DNA of 9,430 bases, from positions 1 through 9,430 of the forward strand of contig CAKONA010000031.1 of assembly GCA_934096785.1 (NCBI GenBank), written 5' to 3'. This document shows positions 1-6,998 of the stretch, piece by piece. Every line of letters starts with the position of its first letter. Position 1 is the stretch's first letter. The DNA comes from an uncultured Bacilli bacterium. GTDB lineage: Bacteria; Bacillota_I; Bacilli_A; RF39; UBA660. A program made the position numbers and the translations under genes. Below the pieces are notes generated by a model. The model saw only the letters and a program-made list of their open reading frames with translations. It was not told where the DNA came from and did not search any database.

Positions 1-2
1 AG

Positions 3-80
3 GAGGAATCTGAAAGTTTTGTTCTAGATTGGTATTTCCGTAGTGGTTATAAACCATTTTCTAAAAGAAGTAAATTCTAA
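3..80 (+). CDS. C-terminal end of an unidentified protein, cut by the left window edge
   Basis: Reading from base 3, 25 sense codons run to a TAA at 78-80, giving a tail that ends GYKPFSKRSKF. The other two plus frames close within the first 30 bases. The third codon positions are mostly A or T, as in the complete genes here, and the stretch is less AT-rich than the spacer that follows. Those are the only reasons for calling it coding. The visible tail is basic and aromatic-rich, has no recognisable motif, and no function is proposed. It would converge on the acyltransferase gene at 225-1298. Confidence 0.4.
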   Translation, partial: EESESFVLDWYFRSGYKPFSKRSKF

Positions 81-130
81 TTTCAATTTTTTGCCACTTT
101 ACATGATTTTGTACAGTACAGAATAATTTT

Positions 131-196
131 TTATGAATATAAATTATTTTTATTAATAAGTTTATTCAAATGCAAATTTCTTTTAATTTTTTTCAT
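131..196 (-). CDS. possible 21-residue lysine- and asparagine-rich small ORF
   Basis: Downstream of the acyltransferase stop, the minus strand has AGGGG at 207-203, a 6-base spacer, ATG at 196-194, and an ORF that ends TAA at 133-131. The peptide begins MKKIKRNLHLNK and is basic. A good ribosome site at good spacing is the only support; Lys and Asn codons arise readily by chance in DNA this AT-rich. It could be a small peptide, a remnant, or nothing. No function is suggested. Confidence 0.15.
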   Translation of the reverse strand: MKKIKRNLHLNKLINKNNLYS

Positions 197-224
197 CAGT
201 AACCCCTATTTAACATAAATAAAT

Positions 225-1298
225 TTAAGCAAAAACATTTAACTTATTTTTAATTTTTTTCTTAATAAAATCAATCAACATAAAAATTATAACCGGAACT
301 AATATGCCTAAAATAACATAAAGCAAATGTAAGTTACCAAACGCATAAGGAAAAACTCCATAAACAGTAATTCCATTTATTTTAGCATAAACAAAATCAA
401 TTATCTTAAACACTAAAAAATGTAATCCCATAATTTCATAAGAATAACTTCCAATCTTATCAAAAAATACATTTATAATTTTTATTTTAGAGATTAATCC
501 ACTTAAATATAAACACGAATAAATGCCAGCAAATGAAACAGGATAAAACAAATATAAATTAGTTATCTTATTAAATGATAAATCAACAGAAAGATTCGTT
601 ATAAAATAAGCACAAATCATAAGTATAACTGAACCAGCAAATAAAAATATATTTAATTTATTTTTAGTGTTTTCAGCAAAATTTTTAATATAATATCCAA
701 AAGTAAAAAAAGGGATTACTAAAAAGCATATTTGAAGTCGATACGATAAATCGACCTGTCTAGTAATAAGATAAAAGCCCATAAATCCACAAAATAAAGT
801 AGAAAGTACTATAAAGCAATTTTTAATTTTCATATTTTCTTTAAATAATTTAAATATTTTATTGCTAAAATAAATAATAACACCAAATAATGTTGAAGAT
901 AAAATAAATGTTGGAACAAACCATAAAGCACCACCCATAGTTTCTTTACGCACAAATATAAATGAATTTATACATGAAACTATAGTTTCCTTAATACCAT
1001 AATAATCTGTATTTAATATCATACCATTTTTTAATAAAATATTATGAATAAGCGTAAAAAAGCAAATAAAGCCTACATACTTTAACCAATTATTTTTAAT
1101 CTTTGAACTAAAGTTTTTATAAGGATCATTGCCATACTTTATCTCATTATATAAAGCACCACCTACAAAGAAAAAAAGAGGCAAATGATAAAAATATACA
1201 ATTCTAACAAGTTTAGCCCAACTATGACCAATAACAATAGAAATAATACCTATTGCCTTCACTATATTCCAATACATTCTTCTTTTATTGCTATTCAT
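225..1298 (-). CDS. acyltransferase 3 family membrane protein, probable O-acetyltransferase
   Basis: This 357-residue integral membrane protein has the layout of acyltransferase 3 (OafA / fucose 4-O-acetylase-like) proteins, about ten hydrophobic segments with few loops. Seen in it: the first helix carries the family's GH pair (IVIGHS, His25); YFYHLPLFFFVGGAL at 35-49 matches the typical FHMPLFFFLSG-like stretch; GALWFVP at 123-129 matches the ALWFL element; GSYSYEIMGLHF (283-294) matches the late conserved GxxSxxIYLxH element. Members move acetyl or other acyl groups onto sugars of cell-wall polymers, exopolysaccharides or lipids; the substrate here is unknown. The ATG at 1298 has an AGGAAG site (1312-1307) with 8 bases of spacing. 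It is last in the minus-strand block, 67 bases after ftsW, so an envelope role fits. I see no clear terminator after it. Confidence 0.85.
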   Translation of the reverse strand: MNSNKRRMYWNIVKAIGIISIVIGHSWAKLVRIVYFYHLPLFFFVGGALYNEIKYGNDPYKNFSSKIKNNWLKYVGFICFFTLIHNILLKNGMILNTDYYGIKETIVSCINSFIFVRKETMGGALWFVPTFILSSTLFGVIIYFSNKIFKLFKENMKIKNCFIVLSTLFCGFMGFYLITRQVDLSYRLQICFLVIPFFTFGYYIKNFAENTKNKLNIFLFAGSVILMICAYFITNLSVDLSFNKITNLYLFYPVSFAGIYSCLYLSGLISKIKIINVFFDKIGSYSYEIMGLHFLVFKIIDFVYAKINGITVYGVFPYAFGNLHLLYVILGILVPVIIFMLIDFIKKKIKNKLNVFA

Positions 1299-1313
1299 AA
1301 TTACCGCTTCCTA

Positions 1314-1334
1314 ACTAATATTAGTCTACACTAA
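1314..1334. promoter_or_regulatory. overlapping inverted repeats upstream of the acyltransferase
   Basis: A perfect 12-base palindrome, ACTAATATTAGT (1314-1325), is followed by ACTAA (1330-1334), so its right half also forms TTAGT-CTAC-ACTAA (1321-1334). Three alternating half-sites thus lie just upstream of the AGGAAG ribosome site (1307-1312) in the 67-base ftsW-acyltransferase gap. It could be an operator for a dimeric regulator or an mRNA hairpin near the ribosome site. Half-sites are AT-rich, so chance is possible. Confidence 0.2.
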
Positions 1335-1365
1335 AAATAATAATAAAGATAGCGAACAAACCACA

Positions 1366-2457
1366 TTATTTTATTTTTTCCCTAACATTAAGAATTATTC
1401 CAATGCTTATCATACTAACAAGTAAACTACTACCACCATAACTAATAAAAGGAAGCGTAACTCCAGTTATCGGAATGAGACCAACAACTACTGATAGATT
1501 AAGAAGAGTTTGAAACATCATTAAAAATGCAAGGCCAAATATCAAGTATTTCGAAAACAAATCTTCAGTATCTATAGCTTTCTTAATAATATTATAAAAA
1601 AGCATTATAAAAAGCATTATAAGTAAAGCATCTCCTACAAAGCCAAACTCTTCACTAATAATTGAGAATATAAAATCAGTCTGTGGCTCAGGAAGATAAA
1701 AATGTTTTTGTCTAGAATTTAAAAATCCAAAACCTAAAAGTCCACCTGGCCCTATCGCATAAAGACTCTGTATCATTTGAAATCCACTACCTAAAGGGTC
1801 ACTCCATGGATTTAAAAACGATGTAATCCTATCCATTCTGTAAGGAGCAATCAAAATAAGAATGACTATTCCTATAACTCCAAGGCCACCAAGCTTAATA
1901 AATATTGACACATCTGTCCCACTTACAAATATAAGTCCAATCAAAGACATCACAGTAACCATACCAGTACCAAAATCAGGTTCCAGCATCAATAACCCAA
2001 AGAAAATCATTATAACAAACAAAACAGGTGCCATAAACTTAAATGGATTTCTTTTAATCCTATCATTATTACTTAAATATTTAGATGTAAATATTATAAG
2101 AGCAATTTTAGAAAGTTCACTAGGCTGAAACCCAAGACCCATAATACCGAACCAACTTCTACTTCCATTCCTAACACTGCCTATTCCAGGTATAAGTACA
2201 AGTATCAAAAGAACAAAGCATACAAATAAAAACTTATTAGAATACTTTTTATAAAGGCTAACATCAATTTTAGAAAATAAAATCATAAGTATAATTCCAA
2301 GTACAAAGAACACACTTTGAAAAGTAACATACTTATAAGGATTATTATACTTAAATCCTGCCCATATATAACTACTTGAATATATCATTATAATTCCTAT
2401 AAGCCCAAGAACTATACTAATTATAAATATAAGCTTGTTCCTTTTAATACGTATCAC
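1366..2457 (-). CDS. ftsW: SEDS-family peptidoglycan glycosyltransferase, FtsW/SpoVE type
   Basis: SEDS proteins polymerise lipid II into glycan strands in the membrane together with a class B penicillin-binding protein. This 363-residue polytopic protein carries the family landmarks: GSRSWFGIMGLGFQPSELSK at 98-117, LEPDFGTG at 158-165, PWSDPLGSGFQMIQSLYAIG at 217-236, LPEPQTDFIFSIISEEFGF at 255-273 with the essential Asp261, and the late signature GVTLPFISYGGSSLL at 332-346. Length is close to SpoVE and a little short for FtsW. The wording of the 255-273 block and the neighbouring mraY favour FtsW/SpoVE over RodA, but FtsW and SpoVE cannot be separated here. The start is GTG (2457-2455), directly preceded by an in-frame TAG, so it cannot lie further upstream. 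No Shine-Dalgarno sequence is visible before it. The gene starts 51 bases after the mraY stop. Confidence 0.93.
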   Translation of the reverse strand: MIRIKRNKLIFIISIVLGLIGIIMIYSSSYIWAGFKYNNPYKYVTFQSVFFVLGIILMILFSKIDVSLYKKYSNKFLFVCFVLLILVLIPGIGSVRNGSRSWFGIMGLGFQPSELSKIALIIFTSKYLSNNDRIKRNPFKFMAPVLFVIMIFFGLLMLEPDFGTGMVTVMSLIGLIFVSGTDVSIFIKLGGLGVIGIVILILIAPYRMDRITSFLNPWSDPLGSGFQMIQSLYAIGPGGLLGFGFLNSRQKHFYLPEPQTDFIFSIISEEFGFVGDALLIMLFIMLFYNIIKKAIDTEDLFSKYLIFGLAFLMMFQTLLNLSVVVGLIPITGVTLPFISYGGSSLLVSMISIGIILNVREKIK

Positions 2458-2496
2458 CTATTATAATAATATTAAGAATAACCATTTTTATACAAG

Positions 2497-2523
2497 AAAA
2501 AAGGAGTACTACATCCATACTCC
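2497..2523 (-). terminator. weak intrinsic terminator or attenuator overlapping the mraY stop
   Basis: On the minus strand, GGAGTA (2523-2518), a 9-base loop (2517-2509) and TACTCC (2508-2503) form a perfect 6-bp stem followed at once by six T (2502-2497). The loop includes the mraY TAG stop. The stem is short with three G-C pairs, so partial rather than full termination before ftsW seems likely. Ribosomes finishing mraY would cover the loop. Confidence 0.5.
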
Positions 2524-3501
2524 ATAATATATAGCAACACATCCAAGCATGAAACCAATTATATAAAACATCTTAACTATATCAGTTTCAGCCCATCCTA
2601 ATTTTTCAAAATGATGATGTATAGGTGCCATTAAAAATACTTTTCTTTTAAATTTCTTTATCGCAGTTAATTGAATAATTGATGATAAAGCTTCCATTAC
2701 AAATACTCCACCAATAACTGCAAGTGATAACTCATGCTTAGTAACTATCGCAACTGCTGCAAGTGTAGCTCCAAGTGAAAGTGAACCAGTGTCACCCATA
2801 AATACTTTCGCAGGATGTGTATTATAAACTAAGAAACCAAGTATTGAACCAACAAGTACAAAACAGAAAATTGCTATTTCTTGATATCCTGCTATCCAAG
2901 TAGTTCCCCAAGTAATAATACCAAAACTCAAGAAAGCAATTAATGAAAGTCCACCAGCAAGTCCATCAAGTCCATCAGTTAAATTAACAGCATTTGAGCT
3001 TCCTACCAAAAGGAACAATATAAATAGTCCATATAGCCACTTTAAATCAAGATTTATACCTAGAGATGTTATAGTTAAATACGCATCTCCACCACCTTGC
3101 ATATAAATGTAGAAAAACACAAGAGCAATCAATACTTGAACAATCAGCTTTTGAGGAATAGAAAGTCCATCATTATTATGATCCCTTACCTTTAAATAAT
3201 CATCTACAAACCCAAGTAAAGCATAACTTATAAATACAAATATTATAATAAGTAAATTATGAGTTATCTCTAAACTACCTCTTATATATAGTAAAATCAT
3301 CGTAATAAGCGTAGGTATTATAAATATCAATCCACCTATTGTCGGAGTTCCTTGCTTACTAGCATGTCTAAATGCCACAAACGAACTTATTGTTTGACCA
3401 CACTTTAATTTCCTTAAAACAGGTATTAAGAACAATCCTAATATTACTGATAAAAAGAAACCTATCATTAATCCTAATATACTTTTAGCTAGAATTAACA
3501 T
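2509..3501 (-). CDS. mraY: phospho-N-acetylmuramoyl-pentapeptide-transferase (lipid I synthase)
   Basis: MraY transfers phospho-MurNAc-pentapeptide from UDP to undecaprenyl phosphate in the inner face of the membrane, the first lipid-linked step of peptidoglycan synthesis. The 330-residue length is normal for Gram-positive MraY. All hallmark blocks are present: HASKQGTPTIGGL (46-58), the FVDDYLKV block with Asp100 and Asp101, NAVNLTDGLDGLAGG (170-184), FMGDTGSLSLGA (234-245) with the catalytic-site Asp237, and MAPIHHHFEKLGWAE (291-305). About ten transmembrane helices surround them. The ATG at 3501 follows GAAGGGTG with a spacing of about 8 bases. It sits between holA (84 bases upstream) and ftsW (51 bases downstream), a remnant of the division and cell-wall cluster in which murD and murG are not next to it. 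Its stop lies within a terminator-like hairpin. Confidence 0.97.
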   Translation of the reverse strand: MLILAKSILGLMIGFFLSVILGLFLIPVLRKLKCGQTISSFVAFRHASKQGTPTIGGLIFIIPTLITMILLYIRGSLEITHNLLIIIFVFISYALLGFVDDYLKVRDHNNDGLSIPQKLIVQVLIALVFFYIYMQGGGDAYLTITSLGINLDLKWLYGLFILFLLVGSSNAVNLTDGLDGLAGGLSLIAFLSFGIITWGTTWIAGYQEIAIFCFVLVGSILGFLVYNTHPAKVFMGDTGSLSLGATLAAVAIVTKHELSLAVIGGVFVMEALSSIIQLTAIKKFKRKVFLMAPIHHHFEKLGWAETDIVKMFYIIGFMLGCVAIYYGVWM

Positions 3502-3524
3502 AATATCACACCCTTCATATCTAT

Positions 3525-3530
3525 ATTATA
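3525..3530 (-). promoter_or_regulatory. possible -10 element for mraY-ftsW
   Basis: The 84-base gap between holA and mraY contains a consensus TATAAT on the minus strand at 3530-3525, 24 bases upstream of the mraY ATG. That would place transcription start just before the GAAGGGTG ribosome site. Any -35 is poor (TATGTA at 17 bp), and the surroundings are AT-rich, so this is tentative. Confidence 0.3.
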
Positions 3531-3585
3531 CTTTTATTTTTACATTTTACATAATAATTTTACGTTTAATATGTAAAGTTATACA

Positions 3586-4512
3586 TCATATTGACAAATA
3601 AAAATTCTCAAGCACCTTACTTTTATCAAGTCCTTCAATCTTTATTGATATATCCGCATCACTTAATTTATACATTATTTTAAGTAACTCATCTTCACTA
3701 AAATTATTAACAACATCTATCATTTTTTTAACAACAAATGGATTTAAAGAAAGTCTACTTGTTATAGTAGGCACTCCTGTATCCTTCATCATTACTTTAA
3801 TTTGATATAACGTTCTAAATTGTTTAGATAAATAATCTATTATCGCAACTTCATCCATTCCACCATTCACAAGAACTTTAGTACTTTCAAGTACTTTAGG
3901 TAAATCACGAGCCATAACCGCATCATTAAGTCTAAACATCTCTTTATCACTATTCTTGCTTATTACTTTTTCTATATCTTCATCACTAATAACATCTTCA
4001 CCTACTTTATATAAAAGAAGTTTATTTACTTCATTAAGTACACTATCAGTATCATTCTCACATAAAGAAAGAATATTCTTAACTTGATTATAAGTCACCT
4101 TCTTCTTATTATCACTAAATATCTTACTTACATACTCATGTAAAGTCTTATAATCCATTTTCTTTAATTCTATCACTTTACACTTCTCATTTAATAATTT
4201 AATTAATTCTTTCTTACTATCAAGTTTATCATCTATGCACTTAAAAATAATAACATTATCATTCATATGATTAATATAGTTAATTAAATTTTTCTCATCT
4301 TTATCTTTCATCTTCTTAAAAGTAAAGTTTGATACTATAAGTAATTTCTTTTCATTAAATAAATCTACATAATTTATTTCATTTAAAATATCTTCTATTT
4401 TTACATAATCATAATCATATTTAATAATATTTTCTATTTTAAGTTCATCTATAAGACTATCTATTTTTCTTTTTATTATGTTTATTTCATTCCCTAAAAA
4501 TACATATATCAT
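3586..4512 (-). CDS. holA: DNA polymerase III delta subunit (clamp-loader subunit)
   Basis: HolA opens the sliding beta clamp as part of the clamp loader at the replication fork. The 308-residue length fits. Recognisable features are the N-terminal MIYVFLGNEINIIKRKID, the early block DLFNEKKLLIVSNF (50-63), a middle VLNEVNKLLLY-like helix, FRLNDAVMARDLPKVL (193-208), and the C-terminal collar pattern YLSKQFRTLYQIKVMMKDTG, LNPFVVKKMI and LSDADISIKIEGLDKSKVLE. There is no P-loop, which is normal for delta. Lys, Asn, Asp and Ile are abundant, reflecting base composition. The ATG (4512-4510) is one base after the TAA of the RnfC-like gene, and its AAAGGA ribosome site lies within the end of that gene, so the two are probably translationally coupled. 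The stop is TGA, which confirms the standard genetic code. Confidence 0.88.
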   Translation of the reverse strand: MIYVFLGNEINIIKRKIDSLIDELKIENIIKYDYDYVKIEDILNEINYVDLFNEKKLLIVSNFTFKKMKDKDEKNLINYINHMNDNVIIFKCIDDKLDSKKELIKLLNEKCKVIELKKMDYKTLHEYVSKIFSDNKKKVTYNQVKNILSLCENDTDSVLNEVNKLLLYKVGEDVISDEDIEKVISKNSDKEMFRLNDAVMARDLPKVLESTKVLVNGGMDEVAIIDYLSKQFRTLYQIKVMMKDTGVPTITSRLSLNPFVVKKMIDVVNNFSEDELLKIMYKLSDADISIKIEGLDKSKVLENFYLSI

Positions 4513-4513
4513 A

Positions 4514-5377
4514 TTAATTATCCTTTACTACTACACTTCTAACACTAGAATCTATTATAAAATCATTAACATTATCTATTCTTACATTATCAACATAAAC
4601 CAACTTTGATTTATAAGCTATTTTTAAAGCCTTAAAGAGTTCTGATAATGAAGTATATAGTTTTACCTTAACAATTGTTGGACTTCCATTATTAATAGTT
4701 ATAATTGTGTTATCATACATATAATCTAAAGATATAGCCTTATGAATCGCAAGTATTTCCTCAATACTATAAAATACACAATTAGCATCCTTAAACTTTT
4801 TATTACTATGAACCATACATATATTTAAAAATGCATTAATGTATTTATTATATGCTTCAATAGAATTTAAGTCTTCACTACTAACACATATATAACAACT
4901 CTTCATACCAAATACATTCATAAATTCATCTATTGCTTCAAGTATTTCTTCATAACATTCATAGTTAATTACCATATCCTTAAGATCATAATTTTTATCA
5001 TATAAAGAATTAACTACTAAAGTAGTCTTACTACTAATCTTATTTAATAGACCATACTTCTTTAAAGATTCAACTATATCACTCTTCTTAGTCTTATTCA
5101 AATTACGAGTAGGATTCAATTTCTCTTTTTTATCAATAAAATCATTCTCAATAACTAAACTTCTAGTAAGTCCAGTCTTTAAAACCATCTCTTTAGTACC
5201 AATTACTTTACCACTAACTGGACTAAATATTTTATTTTCATTTTCCATTTCACCAAGTAATGTATTATGATTAACTATACCACTTTCAGGTATAACTAAT
5301 TTTTCAGCCCTATCAAAAGGTACATAAATAAACTCAGGTGATAAGTATGTTATATATTCTTGTATTTCTTTTGCCAT
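4514..5377 (-). CDS. RnfC-like protein lacking flavin/NADH loop and Fe-S clusters
   Basis: This 287-residue protein reads as a divergent RnfC-family (electron-transport complex subunit C) protein. Near the N terminus, YVPFDRAEKLVIPESGIVNH and IFSPVSGKVIG (about 50-60) match the family's barrel-sandwich domain (VPLxxHxG..., APVSGKV), followed by LVIENDF. SDIVESLKKYGLLN (99-112) matches the ireAGIVG segment, and TIITINN...VKVKLYTSLSELFKALK (224-252) matches the TVTG...VxIGTPLSELI segment. The GGAGFPT nucleotide loop expected after the AGIVG-like part is absent, and so is any CxxCxxCxxxC cluster. It probably does not oxidise NADH as RnfC does; a binding or regulatory role is a guess. No other rnf genes are in the window. 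It is coupled to holA. The start at 5377 is chosen over 5392 because only it has a ribosome site. Confidence 0.6.
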   Translation of the reverse strand: MAKEIQEYITYLSPEFIYVPFDRAEKLVIPESGIVNHNTLLGEMENENKIFSPVSGKVIGTKEMVLKTGLTRSLVIENDFIDKKEKLNPTRNLNKTKKSDIVESLKKYGLLNKISSKTTLVVNSLYDKNYDLKDMVINYECYEEILEAIDEFMNVFGMKSCYICVSSEDLNSIEAYNKYINAFLNICMVHSNKKFKDANCVFYSIEEILAIHKAISLDYMYDNTIITINNGSPTIVKVKLYTSLSELFKALKIAYKSKLVYVDNVRIDNVNDFIIDSSVRSVVVKDN

Positions 5378-5383
5378 ATTTAA

Positions 5384-5390
5384 CTTCTCC
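5384..5390 (-). promoter_or_regulatory. ribosome binding site fixing the RnfC-like start
   Basis: GGAGAAG (5390-5384) lies 6 bases before the ATG at 5377-5375. The upstream in-frame ATG at 5392 has only AT-rich sequence before it and would sit a few bases from the predicted transcription start. The downstream ATG is therefore the better start. Confidence 0.6.
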
Positions 5391-5397
5391 ATTAATT

Positions 5398-5410
5398 ATT
5401 ATATATTATA
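5398..5410 (-). promoter_or_regulatory. possible -10 elements for the RnfC-like/holA operon
   Basis: Two consensus TATAAT hexamers occur on the minus strand, at 5410-5405 and 5403-5398, in the divergent intergenic region. The upstream one has only a weak -35 candidate, TTTATG at 5433-5428. Transcription starting around 5398-5392 would fit the start codon at 5377. Confidence 0.35.
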
Positions 5411-5438
5411 TTTGAATATTTTAAAAGCATAAATTGTA

Positions 5439-5447
5439 TGTTATAAT
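5439..5447 (+). promoter_or_regulatory. extended -10 promoter of the WG-repeat gene
   Basis: TGTTATAAT (5439-5447) is a perfect extended -10 element (TGnTATAAT), which can work with a poor -35; the -35 position here is TTTTAA (5419-5424). Transcription would start near 5454, just before the strong AAAGGAG ribosome site (5459-5465), which is 5 bases from the ATG at 5471. Confidence 0.55.
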
Positions 5448-5470
5448 AATTTTAAAGTAAAGGAGCGTAC

Positions 5471-6982
5471 ATGACAAAGAAAAAAAGAATATTAATTATT
5501 ATAACAGTGACACTATTAATTTTATGTATAACACTCGCAGTAATAGGTATATTACATACACCAAGTGACAATAAAAACCCTATCAAAGAAGAAATACCAA
5601 AAATAACAGAAGACTTTAAAAGTACAGAGTTAAAAAGCATACTCACTACTACTGGAAAATTTTACCTTGATGAGGAAACAAATGATATTTTAGAAGTAAT
5701 AAATGATAAAACATACATCATAGGTAATAATGGAAAACTATACAATAACAAAATAGAACAAAAAGATACAAACGAAGACAAAAATGTCATCGTAGCTAAA
5801 TCAAAGAACATTGAATTTCACATTGGAGATAATGACTACTGTTACTTTATAAATACAAAAACTAAAAAGAAATCAAAAGACTACGATGACATTATACTAC
5901 CATATCAAAAAGATATAACAGGTATTTATGCTATACTTAAAACTTATAATGAAAAAACAAACACAGTTAAATATGAAGTACTAAATACAAATAATGGTAA
6001 TATTACAGAGTTAAACACACACAATTCAATAATCGCGAGTGATGCATCAATCACCTATAGAGGTATGGATGAACAAAACTATACAGACTCACTTAACTAC
6101 TTCCATATAACTAATGAAACTAACAAAGTTGGTCTAATTGACAAAAATGGTAAAATCATTATTGATATTATTTATGATTCAATTGAAGTTTTTAATGATA
6201 AGTACGTTATTGTCTCTAAAGACAACAAGTATGGTATTATAACCATCAATAATGAAGAGATAATACCATTTATATACGATAACATCTATACAGTAGATAA
6301 CTACATTATTCTTATTAAAGATAATAAGATAAGCATAGCCTCCTCTAATGCCAAAATATATATACAAGACAAAATAGACACATCATCAAAAACCACTTCA
6401 AATGAAAACGCGTTCGAATTCACATCAACAACTATAAATAACAAACTATATCTTCAAGTATACAACAAATCAAAAACATCAATCTATTTAATAAATAATA
6501 AAGATATAGAAAGAAAAATAAGTACATCTACATCTTTTGAATTACTTGAGACAGAAAATGGTAATTACATTTACACTTTCGAAAAAAGTGTAAACAAGGT
6601 AAATCTAACCTTCTACGATTTAGACCTCTATGAATACTTCAAAACAATATTCGATTCACCGCAGATAGATTCATATTATCGTATAACACCTCTATCGCAT
6701 AACAAAAACTATTTTGAAATACACATGTACACAAAAATAGATGAGCAAGATAAAACTTATTATATAGACCTATTCAACTCAAAACAAATAGATGAATACA
6801 CAGCATTAAAAAGATACTTTCCAAATGGTTATAATCTATTTATTTCAAATGATAAATTAACAATTTATAAAGATTCTGAACAACTTGAAGAATTTGAAGG
6901 TACCTTCGAATTCCTAGGTGAATACCTACTAATAAAAAATCAAAACGAAATCGTAGAAGTCCAATTTAAAAGCGATAATTAA
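5471..6982 (+). CDS. membrane-anchored WG-repeat protein, function unknown
   Basis: The 503-residue product begins with a basic MTKKKR and one hydrophobic segment (about 7-28) ending VIGILHTPSDN, so it is probably held in the membrane by an N-terminal anchor with the rest outside. There is no lipobox cysteine. Residues 218-273 contain WG-type beta repeats: NKVGLIDKNGKIIIDIIYDS, then DNKYGIITINNEEIIPFIYD. In both, the usual Trp-Gly is replaced (VG, YG). The flanking regions (60-200 and 310-500) have the same beta-rich, Tyr/Ile/Asn/Lys pattern with DKxGK-like turns, and may be diverged copies. WG repeats are thought to form beta-propeller-like or solenoid surfaces for binding; no catalytic motif is seen. 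It stands alone on the plus strand with its own extended -10 promoter, an AAAGGAG site and a strong terminator. Confidence 0.7.
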   Translation: MTKKKRILIIITVTLLILCITLAVIGILHTPSDNKNPIKEEIPKITEDFKSTELKSILTTTGKFYLDEETNDILEVINDKTYIIGNNGKLYNNKIEQKDTNEDKNVIVAKSKNIEFHIGDNDYCYFINTKTKKKSKDYDDIILPYQKDITGIYAILKTYNEKTNTVKYEVLNTNNGNITELNTHNSIIASDASITYRGMDEQNYTDSLNYFHITNETNKVGLIDKNGKIIIDIIYDSIEVFNDKYVIVSKDNKYGIITINNEEIIPFIYDNIYTVDNYIILIKDNKISIASSNAKIYIQDKIDTSSKTTSNENAFEFTSTTINNKLYLQVYNKSKTSIYLINNKDIERKISTSTSFELLETENGNYIYTFEKSVNKVNLTFYDLDLYEYFKTIFDSPQIDSYYRITPLSHNKNYFEIHMYTKIDEQDKTYYIDLFNSKQIDEYTALKRYFPNGYNLFISNDKLTIYKDSEQLEEFEGTFEFLGEYLLIKNQNEIVEVQFKSDN

Positions 6983-6998
6983 ATCAATTATCGCTTTT
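6968..6998. terminator. shared bidirectional terminator of the WG-repeat gene and yneF
   Basis: A perfect 13-bp stem, AAAAGCGATAATT (6968-6980) with AATTATCGCTTTT (6986-6998), has a 5-base loop. On the plus strand the stem ends in a T run (6995-6999); on the minus strand the same stem ends in TTTT followed by AAATT. The WG-repeat stop (6980-6982) and the yneF stop (7000-6998) both overlap it. Confidence 0.85.

Noticed and set aside
1..6. AGGAGG at the very start of the window, a perfect ribosome-site sequence
   Set aside because: No start codon at a useful distance opens a frame; the nearest TTG meets a stop two codons later. It is more likely coding sequence of the partial gene.
1..57. Minus-strand frame starting ATG at 57 and running off the left edge
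   Set aside because: No ribosome site precedes it and its third codon positions are richer in G/C than those of the genes here. The plus-strand frame ending at 80 fits the local codon use better.
110..120. 11-base palindrome TGTACAGTACA
   Set aside because: It is short, occurs once, and lies between two gene ends where an operator is not expected. It has no loop, so it is not a terminator either.
1862..2128. 88-codon plus-strand ORF opposite ftsW
   Set aside because: It is antisense to strongly conserved SEDS coding sequence and has no recognisable domain.
3339..3346. TTGTCGGA, one mismatch from a Spo0A box
   Set aside because: It lies inside mraY and encodes the conserved TIGG part of the KQGTPTIGG motif, so protein constraint explains it.
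3546..3577. 7-bp inverted repeat TTTACAT / ATGTAAA between holA and mraY
   Set aside because: The loop is long, the arms are AT-rich and no T run follows, so it is not convincing as a terminator or operator.
5452..5646. 64-codon minus-strand ORF overlapping the start of the WG-repeat gene
   Set aside because: It is hydrophobic only because it is antisense to the membrane anchor region. The plus frame has the promoter and ribosome site.
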